The notes: generated by a model from the letters alone, not told the origin. A stretch of 32,722 bases of DNA from Acidobacteriota bacterium (GCA_016870915.1 VFZY01000050.1:1-32722); one strand, 5' to 3'. Positions 25,030-32,722 are shown, counted from the first letter of the stretch. Made by a program: numbers and translations.

Positions 25030-26820
25030 CTACCGCCGCGCCTCAAGTGTCACTTGAACTTCCACCACCGTCCCGTCGCGCGTCACTTTCACCGGAACAA
25101 CGTCGCCAACTTTCTTGGCTCGTAAGGCGTACGTAAAATCATACAGGTTTCCGATCGGCTTCCCGTCAAACTCGATCATGACATCCCCGCCCTTCAATCC
25201 CGCCTTCGCCGCCGGCGCCCCGTCGCGCACGTCCGCGAACTTCACGCCCTTCCCGTTGTACGACATATCCGGAATGGAGCCGAAGTTGGGACCATAGCCG
25301 CCTCCGCTCGCGGTGCCGGTGCCATGCGGGCGCGGGTCCTGCACCCGGACAAACGCCGGCCGCTCGGCCGATGCCGCCAATTCCCCGGTCACCCTGCCGA
25401 TCAGGTCCAGCAACTTCACGGCGCCGCCCGCATTGATCTTGTCCCACGTATCGCTCGGCCGGTGATAGTCGGCATGCAGCCCGCTGAAGAAGAACAACAC
25501 CGGAACCTGCTTCGTGGTAAAGGAGGTGTGATCGCTAGACCCATAGCCCGCCTGCTCCGAATAATCCACGGTCAATCCGGAGGGCGCCGCCAGCCGCTCC
25601 ATCATTGCCTTGAATGTCGTCCCGGTGGCCACTCCGCCCAGGATCACCTTGTTCTCGCGGATGCGGCCGATCATATCCAGGTTCACCATGGCGACAGCGT
25701 TGTCCAGGGGCATCAGCGGATGGTTCACATAGTGGCCCGACCCCAGCAGGCCGAGTTCCTCGGCCGCGTACGCCTGAAACAGGATTCCTCGCCGCAGCCT
25801 GCGCCCCTGGAAATGGCGGGCCAGTTCGATCACGCCCGCCGTGCCGCTGGCATTGTCGTCGGCACCCAGATGCGGCGTGCCGGCCTGCGAGGGCGCCATT
25901 GAATACTGTTCACCAAGCCCGAGATGATCGTAGTGCGCCCCCACCACCACATACTCAGCCGTCTCGCCGGGGAGATACCCCACCACATTGTGCACAGTCT
26001 TCACATCCCGCTGAACGTCCACGGAGCCCGACACCTTCACATTCTCCGGAAACGAAAACGACCTTGGCTTCAAATCCCCATCGATGGCAGCCATCGTGTC
26101 CTTCAGCGGCTTGCCCGCCGCCTCCATCCAGCCCGCCACGATCTCCGCCCGCACCTGGATCATCGGAATGCCGGCATCGGAAGGACCCGCGGTGCGCCCG
26201 AATTTCTCCAGAAGGTCCGCATCGCCCGTGTGATTCCCGGTGTCGTTGATGAGGATCACACCGGAGGCGCCATGCATCTTGGCGTTGATCGCCTTGGAGT
26301 CAAACTGGGAATGCCGCGTGTACACCTTGCCCTGGAACACGCTCTTTTCGTCGAACTCCTGCGGCTCATGCCGCAGCAGGATCACCACCCGGCCCTTGAC
26401 GTCCACGCCCTCGTAGTCGTCGTAGTTGTACTCGCGCGCCGTGATGCCGTAACCCACAAAGACCAGGCCACCCGAAAGTTCTCCCCGCGTGGAGAAATTG
26501 AAGGGCACGAAATCCTCTTCGAGCCGCCCTTTCCCTCCCGGATACTGCAACTGATTCCCCGGCCCCAGCCGCGCGTTCGCCGTCACCTGGAACGGCTGCA
26601 GAAAGGCGCCTCCCAGCGTCTTCAGGCCGGCCGCTTTGAACTGCGCCGCCACGTACTGCGCCGCCTTCTCCAGCTCGGGCGTGCCCGTGCCGCGCCCGCG
26701 CATCGCCTCGGACGCCAGATACTTGATGTGCGCCATGTAGCGCTGCGTCTCGAACTCCGGCTCGCGCGCCGCGAAGAGAACGCCGCACGCCAAGGCCCCT
26801 AGACAGGTGATCTGCTTCAT
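25030..26820 (-). CDS. Secreted M28 zinc aminopeptidase with PA and PDZ domains
   Basis: The protein has 596 residues with signal peptide MKQITCLGALACGVLFA. A PA insert domain is seen around 150-260 (GASGVILINDTGNHTG). The M28 catalytic domain follows: His296 (VVVGAHYDHLG), Asp321/322 (HLGADDNASG), the Glu pair about 354 (AAEELGLLGS), an Asp in NLDMIGR, and His431 (GSSDHTSF). A C-terminal PDZ domain (about 505-590) contains VRDGAPAAKAGLKGGDVMIEF and KVTRDGTVVEVQVTL. This PA-M28-PDZ order is common in secreted bacterial aminopeptidases or glutamate carboxypeptidase relatives that trim peptides outside the cytoplasm. It starts 10 bases after the stop of the DsbA-like gene. Confidence 0.92.
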   Translation of the reverse strand: MKQITCLGALACGVLFAAREPEFETQRYMAHIKYLASEAMRGRGTGTPELEKAAQYVAAQFKAAGLKTLGGAFLQPFQVTANARLGPGNQLQYPGGKGRLEEDFVPFNFSTRGELSGGLVFVGYGITAREYNYDDYEGVDVKGRVVILLRHEPQEFDEKSVFQGKVYTRHSQFDSKAINAKMHGASGVILINDTGNHTGDADLLEKFGRTAGPSDAGIPMIQVRAEIVAGWMEAAGKPLKDTMAAIDGDLKPRSFSFPENVKVSGSVDVQRDVKTVHNVVGYLPGETAEYVVVGAHYDHLGLGEQYSMAPSQAGTPHLGADDNASGTAGVIELARHFQGRRLRRGILFQAYAAEELGLLGSGHYVNHPLMPLDNAVAMVNLDMIGRIRENKVILGGVATGTTFKAMMERLAAPSGLTVDYSEQAGYGSSDHTSFTTKQVPVLFFFSGLHADYHRPSDTWDKINAGGAVKLLDLIGRVTGELAASAERPAFVRVQDPRPHGTGTASGGGYGPNFGSIPDMSYNGKGVKFADVRDGAPAAKAGLKGGDVMIEFDGKPIGNLYDFTYALRAKKVGDVVPVKVTRDGTVVEVQVTLEARR

Positions 26821-26830
26821 GACCGGCTAA

Positions 26831-27805
26831 CTACTTTCCGAAAACCGGAAGCGACAGGTCGCAGCCGCAGTCTTCTCCGGCATTCTTCGCGGTCTTCTGG
26901 TATTCGATCTCCAGATCGATGATCATCCGCAGATCCGGCCAACTCAACTGGCCCGGCAGGCGCCGTCCGTTGATGAACATAAACGGAGTCTGCGCCACGC
27001 CCAGGGAGCGCCCCTCCGAGATGTTCTTCTCCACGTCCGCGTCGCCGCCTTTCGAATCGATGCACCGCGAAAGCTGCAGCGTATCGAGCGACTTGCCCTT
27101 TGCCCAATCCAGCACCTTGTTCTTAAGATTTTCCCCAGTCACGGATGCCTGGTTCTCAAAGATCCAGTCGTGATAGTCCCAGAAACTGGCTGGAGCCTGC
27201 TTGAACACGCACCGGCCGGCCGAAGCCGCCGCCTTGGCCCAGGGGTGAATCTGTTCCAGTGGAAAGTCCTTGAAGTAGAGCCGCACCTGCTTCGGATACG
27301 CCGCCAGCAGGTTGTCGCGCAGCATCTTGGCCTCTTCCTTGCAGAAGCTGCACTGGAAGTCGCTGAACAGCACCATCACAACCGGCGCCCCGGGTGTTCC
27401 CAGGCTCGGCTGAAATTCGGTTTTCAGTTTCTTTAACTCCGCGCGGAACGGGTTATCCGCCACATTGAACACGTCGCCTCGCACGATGTGCCCGCCATCC
27501 TTGCTCACCAGGTAGGTCACTTCGGCTGACCGAACGCCCTGCGACGCCTTCACGGGCACCTCGGAGAAACCCGGCAGGGCCTCAGCCGGCTTCGGCTCCC
27601 CGATCTCTACCGTGATCTGCGGTCCCCAAAGGTTCAGATGCCGGACGTAGGCTTCAAGCGTCGCCTTGTCCAGAGCGGACTTCCGCGGCTTCGCGGCTGG
27701 CTTGGCGCCGGCCGCGGGCTTTGCCCCTGCCGCGGCTTTCTTCGGCGGAGCCTGAGCCAACGCGGCGCCCGCGCACGCCGCCATCATCATCCATCTCGCA
27801 ACCAT
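26831..27805 (-). CDS. Secreted DsbA-like thioredoxin-fold protein (thiol oxidoreductase)
   Basis: From ATG 27805 the product is 324 residues with signal peptide MVARWMMMAACAGAALAQA. Two earlier in-frame ATGs (27823, 27844) are possible. An Ala/Pro/Lys linker (AGAKPAAGAKPAAKPRK) follows. The body has a short N-terminal domain and a DsbA/Thioredoxin_4 domain with the redox pair Cys152-x-x-Cys155 in FSDFQCSFCKEEA. It also has LYFKDFPLEQIHPWA and the cis-proline segment GVAQTPFMFINGRRLPG. It likely makes or rearranges disulfides in secreted proteins; the substrate is unknown. It lies between altronate dehydratase and the M28 peptidase on the same strand, so the peptidase could be a client. Confidence 0.87.
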   Translation of the reverse strand: MVARWMMMAACAGAALAQAPPKKAAAGAKPAAGAKPAAKPRKSALDKATLEAYVRHLNLWGPQITVEIGEPKPAEALPGFSEVPVKASQGVRSAEVTYLVSKDGGHIVRGDVFNVADNPFRAELKKLKTEFQPSLGTPGAPVVMVLFSDFQCSFCKEEAKMLRDNLLAAYPKQVRLYFKDFPLEQIHPWAKAAASAGRCVFKQAPASFWDYHDWIFENQASVTGENLKNKVLDWAKGKSLDTLQLSRCIDSKGGDADVEKNISEGRSLGVAQTPFMFINGRRLPGQLSWPDLRMIIDLEIEYQKTAKNAGEDCGCDLSLPVFGK

Positions 27806-27858
27806 TGAACATCCTGCGGCCATCGAACACCTGCCCTGTGACATTGCCAGCTTCCAGT

Positions 27859-29397
27859 CTAAAGGTACGGACCGATCCGCCACGGCACGAATTCCTTGTG
27901 CCCCAGCCTCTCCGCGCAAGTCCGTTCGCCGGAGGCGGCGCGCAGCACCAGATCGAAGATCTCCTGCCCGATCTGCTCGATCGTCGCTTCGCCGTCGGCG
28001 ATCCGTCCTGCATTCACGTCCATGTTGTCCTGCATCCGGCGGTACATGGCGGAATTCGTGGCGATCTTGATCACTGGAATCGTCGGGAACCCGATCGCGC
28101 TCCCCCGCCCCGTGGTGAACGCAATGAGATTGCAGCCACCCGCCGCCAGGCCCGTCAACGACACCGGATCATACCCCGGCGTATTCATGAAGTTGAACCC
28201 CGGCGCCACAATCCGTTCGGCGTAATCCAGCGCATCCATCATCGGCGACGTGCCGGCCTTCGCCGCCGCCCCCAGCGACTTCTCGAGAATGGTGGTCAAG
28301 CCGCCATCCTTATTCCCCGGCGACGGATTGTCATTAAAGCTGCCGCCCCACTGCCGCAGATACGTCTTGTAGGACCCGATGAATCCCAGAAACCGCTCCG
28401 CGACGGCCCGGTTGCGGGCCCGCTTCACCAGCAGATGCTCGGCCCCGAAACACTCCGTGGTTTCAGCCAGCACAGAGGCTGCGTTCACGGCCGCCAGTTT
28501 GTCCGAACATACACCCAGGGCTGGGTTGGCGGTGATACCCGAAAACGAGTCGCTGCCCCCGCAGTTCAGCCCCAGCACGATCTTCGACGCCGGCACCTCA
28601 CGGCGCTGTTCCGCCGAGGCGCGCTCCATCAATCCGCCAATCGCCTGCCGCGCCGCCGCTACGGTAGCCCGCGTACCGCCCGAGGCCTGCAGCGTCATGC
28701 CCACCAGACGGTCCGTCCGGGGCGCGCCTTTGCCCAGGTAGTGGTCGATCTGGTTCACCTCGCAGCCCAACCCCAGGATGATCGCGCCGGATACGTTCGG
28801 ATGATTCAACACCCCGCCCAGCGTTCGCCGCAACTGGGCCGTATCGGGACCCTCACTGTGCCCGCAGCCCTCGCCGTGCGGAAACGCCACCACGCCATCC
28901 ACGTTCGGCGGCAGTGTTTCGCCGTCGTAGCTGTGGGCAATCAGTTCCGCCGTGTGCGCGGCGCAGTTTGAAGCCGCCACCACCGCGATGTAGTTCCGTG
29001 TCCCGGCCCGGCCGTCCTCCCGGGGATAGCCAAGAAACACCGGCCCTGCCGCGGGCGCCACGGGAATCGCAATCTCGGACGCCGGAAACTCGTATTCGAA
29101 ATCCAACTCCTCGAACGCCACGTTGTGGGTGTGCAGATGATCGCCCGTGGCGATCGCCTGCTTGGCGAATCCGATCGTCTGGCCGTATCGCACCACCCGC
29201 TCCGAGGACGCGATGGGGCGCAGGGCCACTTTGTGCCCCGCCGGCACCGCCGACCGCACTTCCACGCGCTCGCCACCCACTTCAATCACCTGCCCCGGGC
29301 TCAGCGGAACGCGCGCCACGGCGATGTTATCGCCCCCATGCAGCCGGATGGCCGAATTCGAGGCCGTGGGCAGTTTTGTTATCTCAAGCAAGCTCAT
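27859..29397 (-). CDS. uxaA: Altronate dehydratase-family protein (UxaA)
   Basis: The protein has 512 residues. The N-terminal SAF-like domain (about 1-95; VARVPLSPGQVIEVGG, TGDHLHTHNVAFEELDF) is followed by the D-galactarate/altronate dehydratase domain, with GYPREDGRAGTRNYIAVV, FPHGEGCGHSEGPD, LGLGCEVNQID, LGLNCGGSDSFSGITANPAL, NPSPGNKDGGLTT and TTGRGSAIGFPTIPVIKI. All UxaA hallmarks are present and the length is normal for a single-chain enzyme. It dehydrates D-altronate to 2-keto-3-deoxy-gluconate, the galacturonate branch of uronate catabolism, using iron or manganese, in the cytoplasm. Related galactarate or L-gulonate-type substrates are possible. No other uronate enzymes are adjacent. 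It sits inside an operon of secreted hydrolases. Confidence 0.92.
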   Translation of the reverse strand: MSLLEITKLPTASNSAIRLHGGDNIAVARVPLSPGQVIEVGGERVEVRSAVPAGHKVALRPIASSERVVRYGQTIGFAKQAIATGDHLHTHNVAFEELDFEYEFPASEIAIPVAPAAGPVFLGYPREDGRAGTRNYIAVVAASNCAAHTAELIAHSYDGETLPPNVDGVVAFPHGEGCGHSEGPDTAQLRRTLGGVLNHPNVSGAIILGLGCEVNQIDHYLGKGAPRTDRLVGMTLQASGGTRATVAAARQAIGGLMERASAEQRREVPASKIVLGLNCGGSDSFSGITANPALGVCSDKLAAVNAASVLAETTECFGAEHLLVKRARNRAVAERFLGFIGSYKTYLRQWGGSFNDNPSPGNKDGGLTTILEKSLGAAAKAGTSPMMDALDYAERIVAPGFNFMNTPGYDPVSLTGLAAGGCNLIAFTTGRGSAIGFPTIPVIKIATNSAMYRRMQDNMDVNAGRIADGEATIEQIGQEIFDLVLRAASGERTCAERLGHKEFVPWRIGPYL

Positions 29398-29410
29398 ATC
29401 TGTTGGACTC

Positions 29411-29965
29411 TTACCTCATCAGGACCGTCTCGGTGGTCTGCTCGCCGGTGTGCACATGCATCGACTTTCCAGCGCCATGCACCCAAACCCCTTCCCCCGG
29501 CTTCATCGGAATCTGCGACGGGTGCCGCACCACCACAAACCGGCTGGTCTCCACGCCTTTCAGCAGCTTCCCGACATGGACATGGAGATGGCACTGCGTG
29601 CGCACCACCTCTCCATTGTAGGCCACACCCCAATCGTCTCCCCAGAGTTCGCGGGCCCGCGCGATTGCGGCTGTCCACAGCGCTGTGCGCACCGCGCGCG
29701 GAAGGTCCTGCATCGCGTGCGGGCCGGCGGCGTGCGCGCGCCACAACAGCAGCCAACGGTTGGGCTTCCGCGGGTTGTTGTCCTTCAGGAAAAAGTATGG
29801 CGGCTCGCCGGGCGCCGCGGACCGCTTTTCGGCCTCATTGCACAGGCTGCACTCGCGAGCCTTCATAGTCTCGGGGCGCTCAGGGTCGCAGGCGCAGCCG
29901 CGGACATCGGCCCGCGCCACGGCGCATAGGGCTGCGAGCAGAATCAAAGCGAAGCGTAGGCACAT
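29411..29965 (-). CDS. Secreted HIT-like (histidine triad) protein
   Basis: The protein has 184 residues with a signal peptide (MCLRFALILLAALCAVARA, mature start about DVRGC). The mature part has ECSLCNEAEKR (Cys39-x-x-Cys42, the N-terminal zinc-type pair of HIT/GalT-fold proteins) and CHLHVHVGKLL (His126, His128, His130), which is the histidine-triad nucleotidyl hydrolase motif. HIT proteins are normally cytoplasmic and hydrolyse or transfer nucleotide phosphates, so a signal peptide is unusual. CDP-diacylglycerol pyrophosphatases are an exported branch of the superfamily and a possible relative. It lies 16 bases after the S9-like hydrolase stop and 13 bases before the UxaA start. Family call moderate; function unknown. 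Confidence 0.68.
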   Translation of the reverse strand: MCLRFALILLAALCAVARADVRGCACDPERPETMKARECSLCNEAEKRSAAPGEPPYFFLKDNNPRKPNRWLLLWRAHAAGPHAMQDLPRAVRTALWTAAIARARELWGDDWGVAYNGEVVRTQCHLHVHVGKLLKGVETSRFVVVRHPSQIPMKPGEGVWVHGAGKSMHVHTGEQTTETVLMR

Positions 29966-29981
29966 GGCAGGTTATACACGC

Positions 29982-30989
29982 TCAGGGAAGTGGGAAGGCT
30001 GGCTTGAGATGGCCAGCCAGGAACTTGTAGATCTCCCGCCGGGACGCACGCGCAAGCTGCGTATCCAGGCGATTGAAGGAGTGGCCGCCGGGCGCGTTCT
30101 GATAAATCTTGGACTCGAACTGTTTTCCTTCGGCCTTCAGTTCCGAAATCAGCCGCTCCACTTCCAGCACGTTCACGTCGTCGTCGTTCGTATTGGTGTG
30201 CACCAGCAGCGGCGTTCTCAGCTTCCTGACATGAAAAATAGGCGACCTGCGCCGGTACTCCATGATGTCGTCGCGCACGGTTTTTCCGATGTGATACTGG
30301 GCGGAAAACAGCGCCCGGTAAGAGTCCGTCGCATATCCCAGGCGAGCCACCAGGTCACTCACCGGCACACCCGCGTACGCCGCCGCATACCCCTCCGGGT
30401 GATCGAAGACATTGAACAGCGTGATCATCCCGCCGTGGCTCCAGCCGATCATGCCGACACGCTGAGGGTCGAGAAAGGAGTACGTTTCAAGCATCCACGC
30501 CCGTCCCGACCACACGTCATCGTTTTCCCGTCCGCCATAGTCGATCAGTTCATAAAACGCGCGGCCATACCCGGTGCTGCCCCGGTAATCGGGCGCAATG
30601 ATCGAATAGCCTTGCTCCAACAGCTCCCGGAAGATGTGCGACACTCCCGAAGTCACGTTCGCGTGCACGCCGCCGTGGGCATAGACGATCAGCGGATGCT
30701 TTCCTTTCCGGTCGAGCTTCTTCGGAACAAAGGTATGCGCGTGAACGATCACCGGATTTCCAGCCCCGGGGCCGGTGGGATTCCGGTTCTTCGCCGCCGG
30801 CGTCGAGGTGTAGTCCACCTCATCCACCTCCGCCACATCCTGTAGCGCCAACCGCAGCTTAAGCGCATGCATCTGCCGCTCCAGGACATCGGAATCGTGG
30901 TTCCGTCCCGTGCCGCCCGGAGCCGCCGCAGGAGCCTGCCCCCAGGCACACGCCGTCATCAGCAGGCCAAGCCCAAAACGCCATTCCAT
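29982..30989 (-). CDS. Secreted alpha/beta hydrolase of the prolyl oligopeptidase (S9) type
   Basis: The protein has 335 residues with signal peptide MEWRFGLGLLMTACAWGQAP. An opening of about 80 residues leads to the S9-like catalytic domain: oxyanion VYAHGGVHAN, IAPDYRGSTGYGRAF, nucleophile Ser184 in GWSHGGM, acid Asp about 270 in HTNTNDDDVN and His303 in APGGHSFNR. The arrangement fits dipeptidyl peptidase/acylaminoacyl peptidase-like hydrolases without the N-terminal propeller. Action on peptides or esters outside the cytoplasm is likely. It is the first gene of the minus-strand operon, divergent from the AAA ATPase gene across 129 bases. No clear Shine-Dalgarno is seen. Confidence 0.85.
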   Translation of the reverse strand: MEWRFGLGLLMTACAWGQAPAAAPGGTGRNHDSDVLERQMHALKLRLALQDVAEVDEVDYTSTPAAKNRNPTGPGAGNPVIVHAHTFVPKKLDRKGKHPLIVYAHGGVHANVTSGVSHIFRELLEQGYSIIAPDYRGSTGYGRAFYELIDYGGRENDDVWSGRAWMLETYSFLDPQRVGMIGWSHGGMITLFNVFDHPEGYAAAYAGVPVSDLVARLGYATDSYRALFSAQYHIGKTVRDDIMEYRRRSPIFHVRKLRTPLLVHTNTNDDDVNVLEVERLISELKAEGKQFESKIYQNAPGGHSFNRLDTQLARASRREIYKFLAGHLKPAFPLP

Positions 30990-31097
30990 ATGAGGCCCAT
31001 TGTAGCCACCCGGCGTGGCCTCTGGCCCGGACGCCCGCCGTACCTGCCAACCTCTTCGTTACAGTCCCATCCAACACGGGCGGCCTCCCAAACCCTG

Positions 31098-31106
31098 TGT
31101 TATGCT
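31098..31106 (+). promoter_or_regulatory. Extended -10 promoter of the AAA ATPase gene
   Basis: TGTTATGCT at 31098-31106 matches an extended -10 (TGnTATGCT) with no recognisable -35. It ends 12 bases before the ATG at 31119, so the transcript would start only about five to seven bases upstream. The region lacks a Shine-Dalgarno, which suggests near-leaderless translation. Confidence 0.45.
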
Positions 31107-31118
31107 CCGATTGGGTTC

Positions 31119-32195
31119 ATGATTTCCACTGTCCTGATCGAAGGCTATCGTGGTCTCAGACGTTTCCACCTGGACGGTTTGGGCCGCGTCAACCTTCTGG
31201 TCGGCCGAAACAACGATGGCAAGACTTCAGTTCTTGAAGCGCTCTATCTGCTCGAAAGGCAGGGCTCTCCCGCGGCGCTGGGCCGGATTCTGGCGGCCCG
31301 CGGGGAATCACTACTGGCAGCGGTCGAGGACTCATTACCTCGCCGCCGCTCCTCCCTTCTCGATATCCGGCACGTGTTCTTCGGACACGATCCCGCGCCG
31401 GGTTCGCGAATCAAGATTAGCGTCGATCCTAAGAGATTTGTAGAGTTTTCCATCGCGTTGCGTGACGCTCAGAGCCGCCTGTTCCCGCCGCCGGAACCGG
31501 AACTGACTGCCAGACTCGAGCTTAGAATTGATGGAGACCCGCCGCCACCCGTGAGCGTGGCTGCCCTGACCGATTCATTCGGATGGCTTCCGGAATGGGT
31601 CGAGCTCTCCTCGAAACGCTGGAACCCGGCGGATCGACCGTCGAGCCAGTTCATTACCCATGAGTCGCTCAATGGAACCCAGCTCCTTGAAATGTGGGAT
31701 CGTGTCGCGTTGACCCCGGCCGAGGATCTCGTACTCAGCCTGCTGCGGATCATCGAGCCAGGAGTGGAACGGGTCGCGATCCTCTCCCAGCCGCGCTCGG
31801 GGGCCAAGGGCAGTTTCATCGCTAAGCTGAAGGACGTCAACGTTCCGGTACCAATTGGAACCATGGGTGAGGGAATCTCACGTCTACTTGTTCTCGCCAT
31901 CACTTTGGCACAATGCCGCGACGGAGTTCTCCTGGTGGACGAAATCGACACTGGTCTGCACTATTCAGTCATGACTTCCATGTGGCGCCTCATCTATGAG
32001 GCCGCAATCCAGTTGAATGTACAGGTCTTTGCCACGACTCACAGCCTCGATTGCGTTGAGAGCCTTAAGGACTTGGAAGAGCGTCACGGGCACCCGCTTA
32101 CAATCCAAAGGATTGATCGCGGAACGGGGCAAGCCGCGCGGCTCAGTTACGCTGGAATGGTGGCGGCGGCCCACCACAGCATCGAAGTCCGATGA
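31119..32195 (+). CDS. OLD-like AAA-type ATPase (AAA_15/AAA_21, SMC/ABC-like)
   Basis: The protein has 358 residues from ATG 31119 (MISTVLIEGYRGLRRFHLDG). Walker A is GRNNDGKTS at 29-37, the ABC-like signature is GTMGEGISRLLVLA at 248-261, Walker B is LLVDEIDTGLHYS at 271-283 (Asp274, Glu275), and the switch His308 lies in FATTHSLD. The ends form one ATPase lobe and the middle (about 60-240) is a variable insert, as in the ATPase half of OLD-family proteins and AriA-like proteins. There is no DNA-cleavage domain in this chain. The following gene overlaps by four bases (ATGA) and supplies a TOPRIM domain. This gene pair resembles split OLD or PARIS-type modules. Codon use looks less GC3-biased than in its neighbours, a possible sign of transfer (not computed). 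Confidence 0.88.
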   Translation: MISTVLIEGYRGLRRFHLDGLGRVNLLVGRNNDGKTSVLEALYLLERQGSPAALGRILAARGESLLAAVEDSLPRRRSSLLDIRHVFFGHDPAPGSRIKISVDPKRFVEFSIALRDAQSRLFPPPEPELTARLELRIDGDPPPPVSVAALTDSFGWLPEWVELSSKRWNPADRPSSQFITHESLNGTQLLEMWDRVALTPAEDLVLSLLRIIEPGVERVAILSQPRSGAKGSFIAKLKDVNVPVPIGTMGEGISRLLVLAITLAQCRDGVLLVDEIDTGLHYSVMTSMWRLIYEAAIQLNVQVFATTHSLDCVESLKDLEERHGHPLTIQRIDRGTGQAARLSYAGMVAAAHHSIEVR

Positions 32196-32722
32196 GCCGC
32201 CGAAGGAGTTTTCCTAAGACGCTGGTGGTTGAGGGCAAGACCGATGTGTACGCAGTAGCCAGCCTAGTCAAGTACTTCGTCGACTGGCCGGACAGCGAAC
32301 GCCCCGTCGAAATTACCGCGCTGAATGGAGCCGACAGGCTCGACGCCGGACTCGTCGAAGCCGTAGCCTTTGCTGCAACCAGGATTGGATTCATCTTGGA
32401 TGCCGATGTAGATGCCTCGAGCCGTTATTCCAGCATCCGGCACCAAATTGGCAACTACTGTCCCGGGTTGCCCGCGAACATGCCGTCAGGCGGCGCGATC
32501 GCGGACGGACCGGACGGCAGGAAATGGGGTATCTGGATCATGCCCGACAACCGGAATCCCGGCGGCGTTGAAACGTTTCTCAGCCCACATTTCCATTTTG
32601 AGCCGCGCGTGCGAATCTCCTGGATGCTCGTCCGCATCAATATCGATAGGGGTTTGAAGGCAGCGAAGACCCCTGCGGAGGACAGCACCCAATGGGTGAC
32701 AAACAAAACCAGCCCTTTCAGC
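32192..32722 (+). CDS. TOPRIM-domain nuclease-like protein (DUF3226/DUF4435-like), C-terminus outside window
   Basis: An open frame starts at ATG 32192, overlapping the ATPase stop, and runs without a stop to the window end (177 residues seen). LVVEGKTDVYAV (Glu14) and GFILDADVDASSRY (Asp70, Asp72) form the Glu...DxD TOPRIM metal site. SGGAIADGPDGRKWGIWIMP and MPDNRNPGGVETFL (about 99-130) match the pattern I recall for DUF3226-type stand-alone TOPRIM proteins; DUF4435 (AriB-like) is the alternative. Residues after about 131 do not resemble the tail I would expect, so the family call there is weaker. TOPRIM domains cut or join nucleic acid using magnesium. With the ATPase it likely forms a regulated nuclease complex, by analogy with OLD, Gabija and PARIS. 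Confidence 0.72.
   Translation, partial: MSRRRSFPKTLVVEGKTDVYAVASLVKYFVDWPDSERPVEITALNGADRLDAGLVEAVAFAATRIGFILDADVDASSRYSSIRHQIGNYCPGLPANMPSGGAIADGPDGRKWGIWIMPDNRNPGGVETFLSPHFHFEPRVRISWMLVRINIDRGLKAAKTPAEDSTQWVTNKTSPFS

Noticed and set aside
1-32722. CRISPR arrays, tRNA or rRNA genes
   Set aside because: No regularly spaced direct repeats and no cloverleaf or rRNA-like sequence were seen on either strand by eye.

Overview
The window is GC-rich bacterial DNA, densely packed with genes and with long antisense shadow reading frames. The gene families point to an Acidobacteriota member, most likely near Bryobacterales/Solibacter. The clues are an 820-residue duplicated FtsX/MacB-type permease without a partner ATPase, a CRTAC1-type FG-GAP/ASPIC protein followed by a TPR protein, a very long propeller/Y_Y_Y sensor kinase, and many secreted hydrolases with short signal peptides. 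The taxonomic placement is inference from gene content only.

Layout. 2-169: the last 55 codons of an IS630-type transposase, cut by the window edge. 238-3931 (minus): XdhC-family protein, MobA-like nucleotidyltransferase and AsmA-like protein, joined by 4-base stop/start overlaps. 3995-5227 (minus): a 69-residue unknown protein and an M20 metallopeptidase. 5285-7948 (plus): CRTAC1/ASPIC protein and TPR protein. 8089-11108 (plus): a sensor histidine kinase of about 1000 residues, broken by an apparent one-base deletion near 8846. 11186-19944 (plus): a tightly packed seven-gene run: HGSNAT-like membrane protein, L-fuconate dehydratase, a secreted propeller/helical-barrel fusion, a TIM-barrel isomerase/epimerase, an active plus an inactive M16 peptidase subunit, and a phytanoyl-CoA-dioxygenase-like oxygenase. 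19922-22762 (minus): the orphan permease and a small zincin. 22851-24071 (plus): a secreted alpha/beta hydrolase. 24348-30989 (minus): a six-gene run read from high to low coordinates: S9-like hydrolase, secreted HIT-like protein, altronate dehydratase, DsbA-like thioredoxin, PA/M28/PDZ peptidase and an unknown protein. 31119-32722 (plus): an OLD-like AAA ATPase and an overlapping TOPRIM-domain gene that runs off the window.

How the genes may work together. Much of the window looks like secreted or periplasmic degradation (M16, M28, S9 and other hydrolases) combined with catabolism of deoxy-sugar acids and hexonates (L-fuconate dehydratase, altronate dehydratase, TIM-barrel isomerase). The right edge is different in kind. 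An ATPase with an ABC-like signature and a four-base overlap into a TOPRIM nuclease-like gene resembles a split OLD/PARIS-type defence module, and it is the best candidate here for an undescribed system. The secreted propeller/helical-barrel fusion inside the sugar-acid operon is the second candidate.
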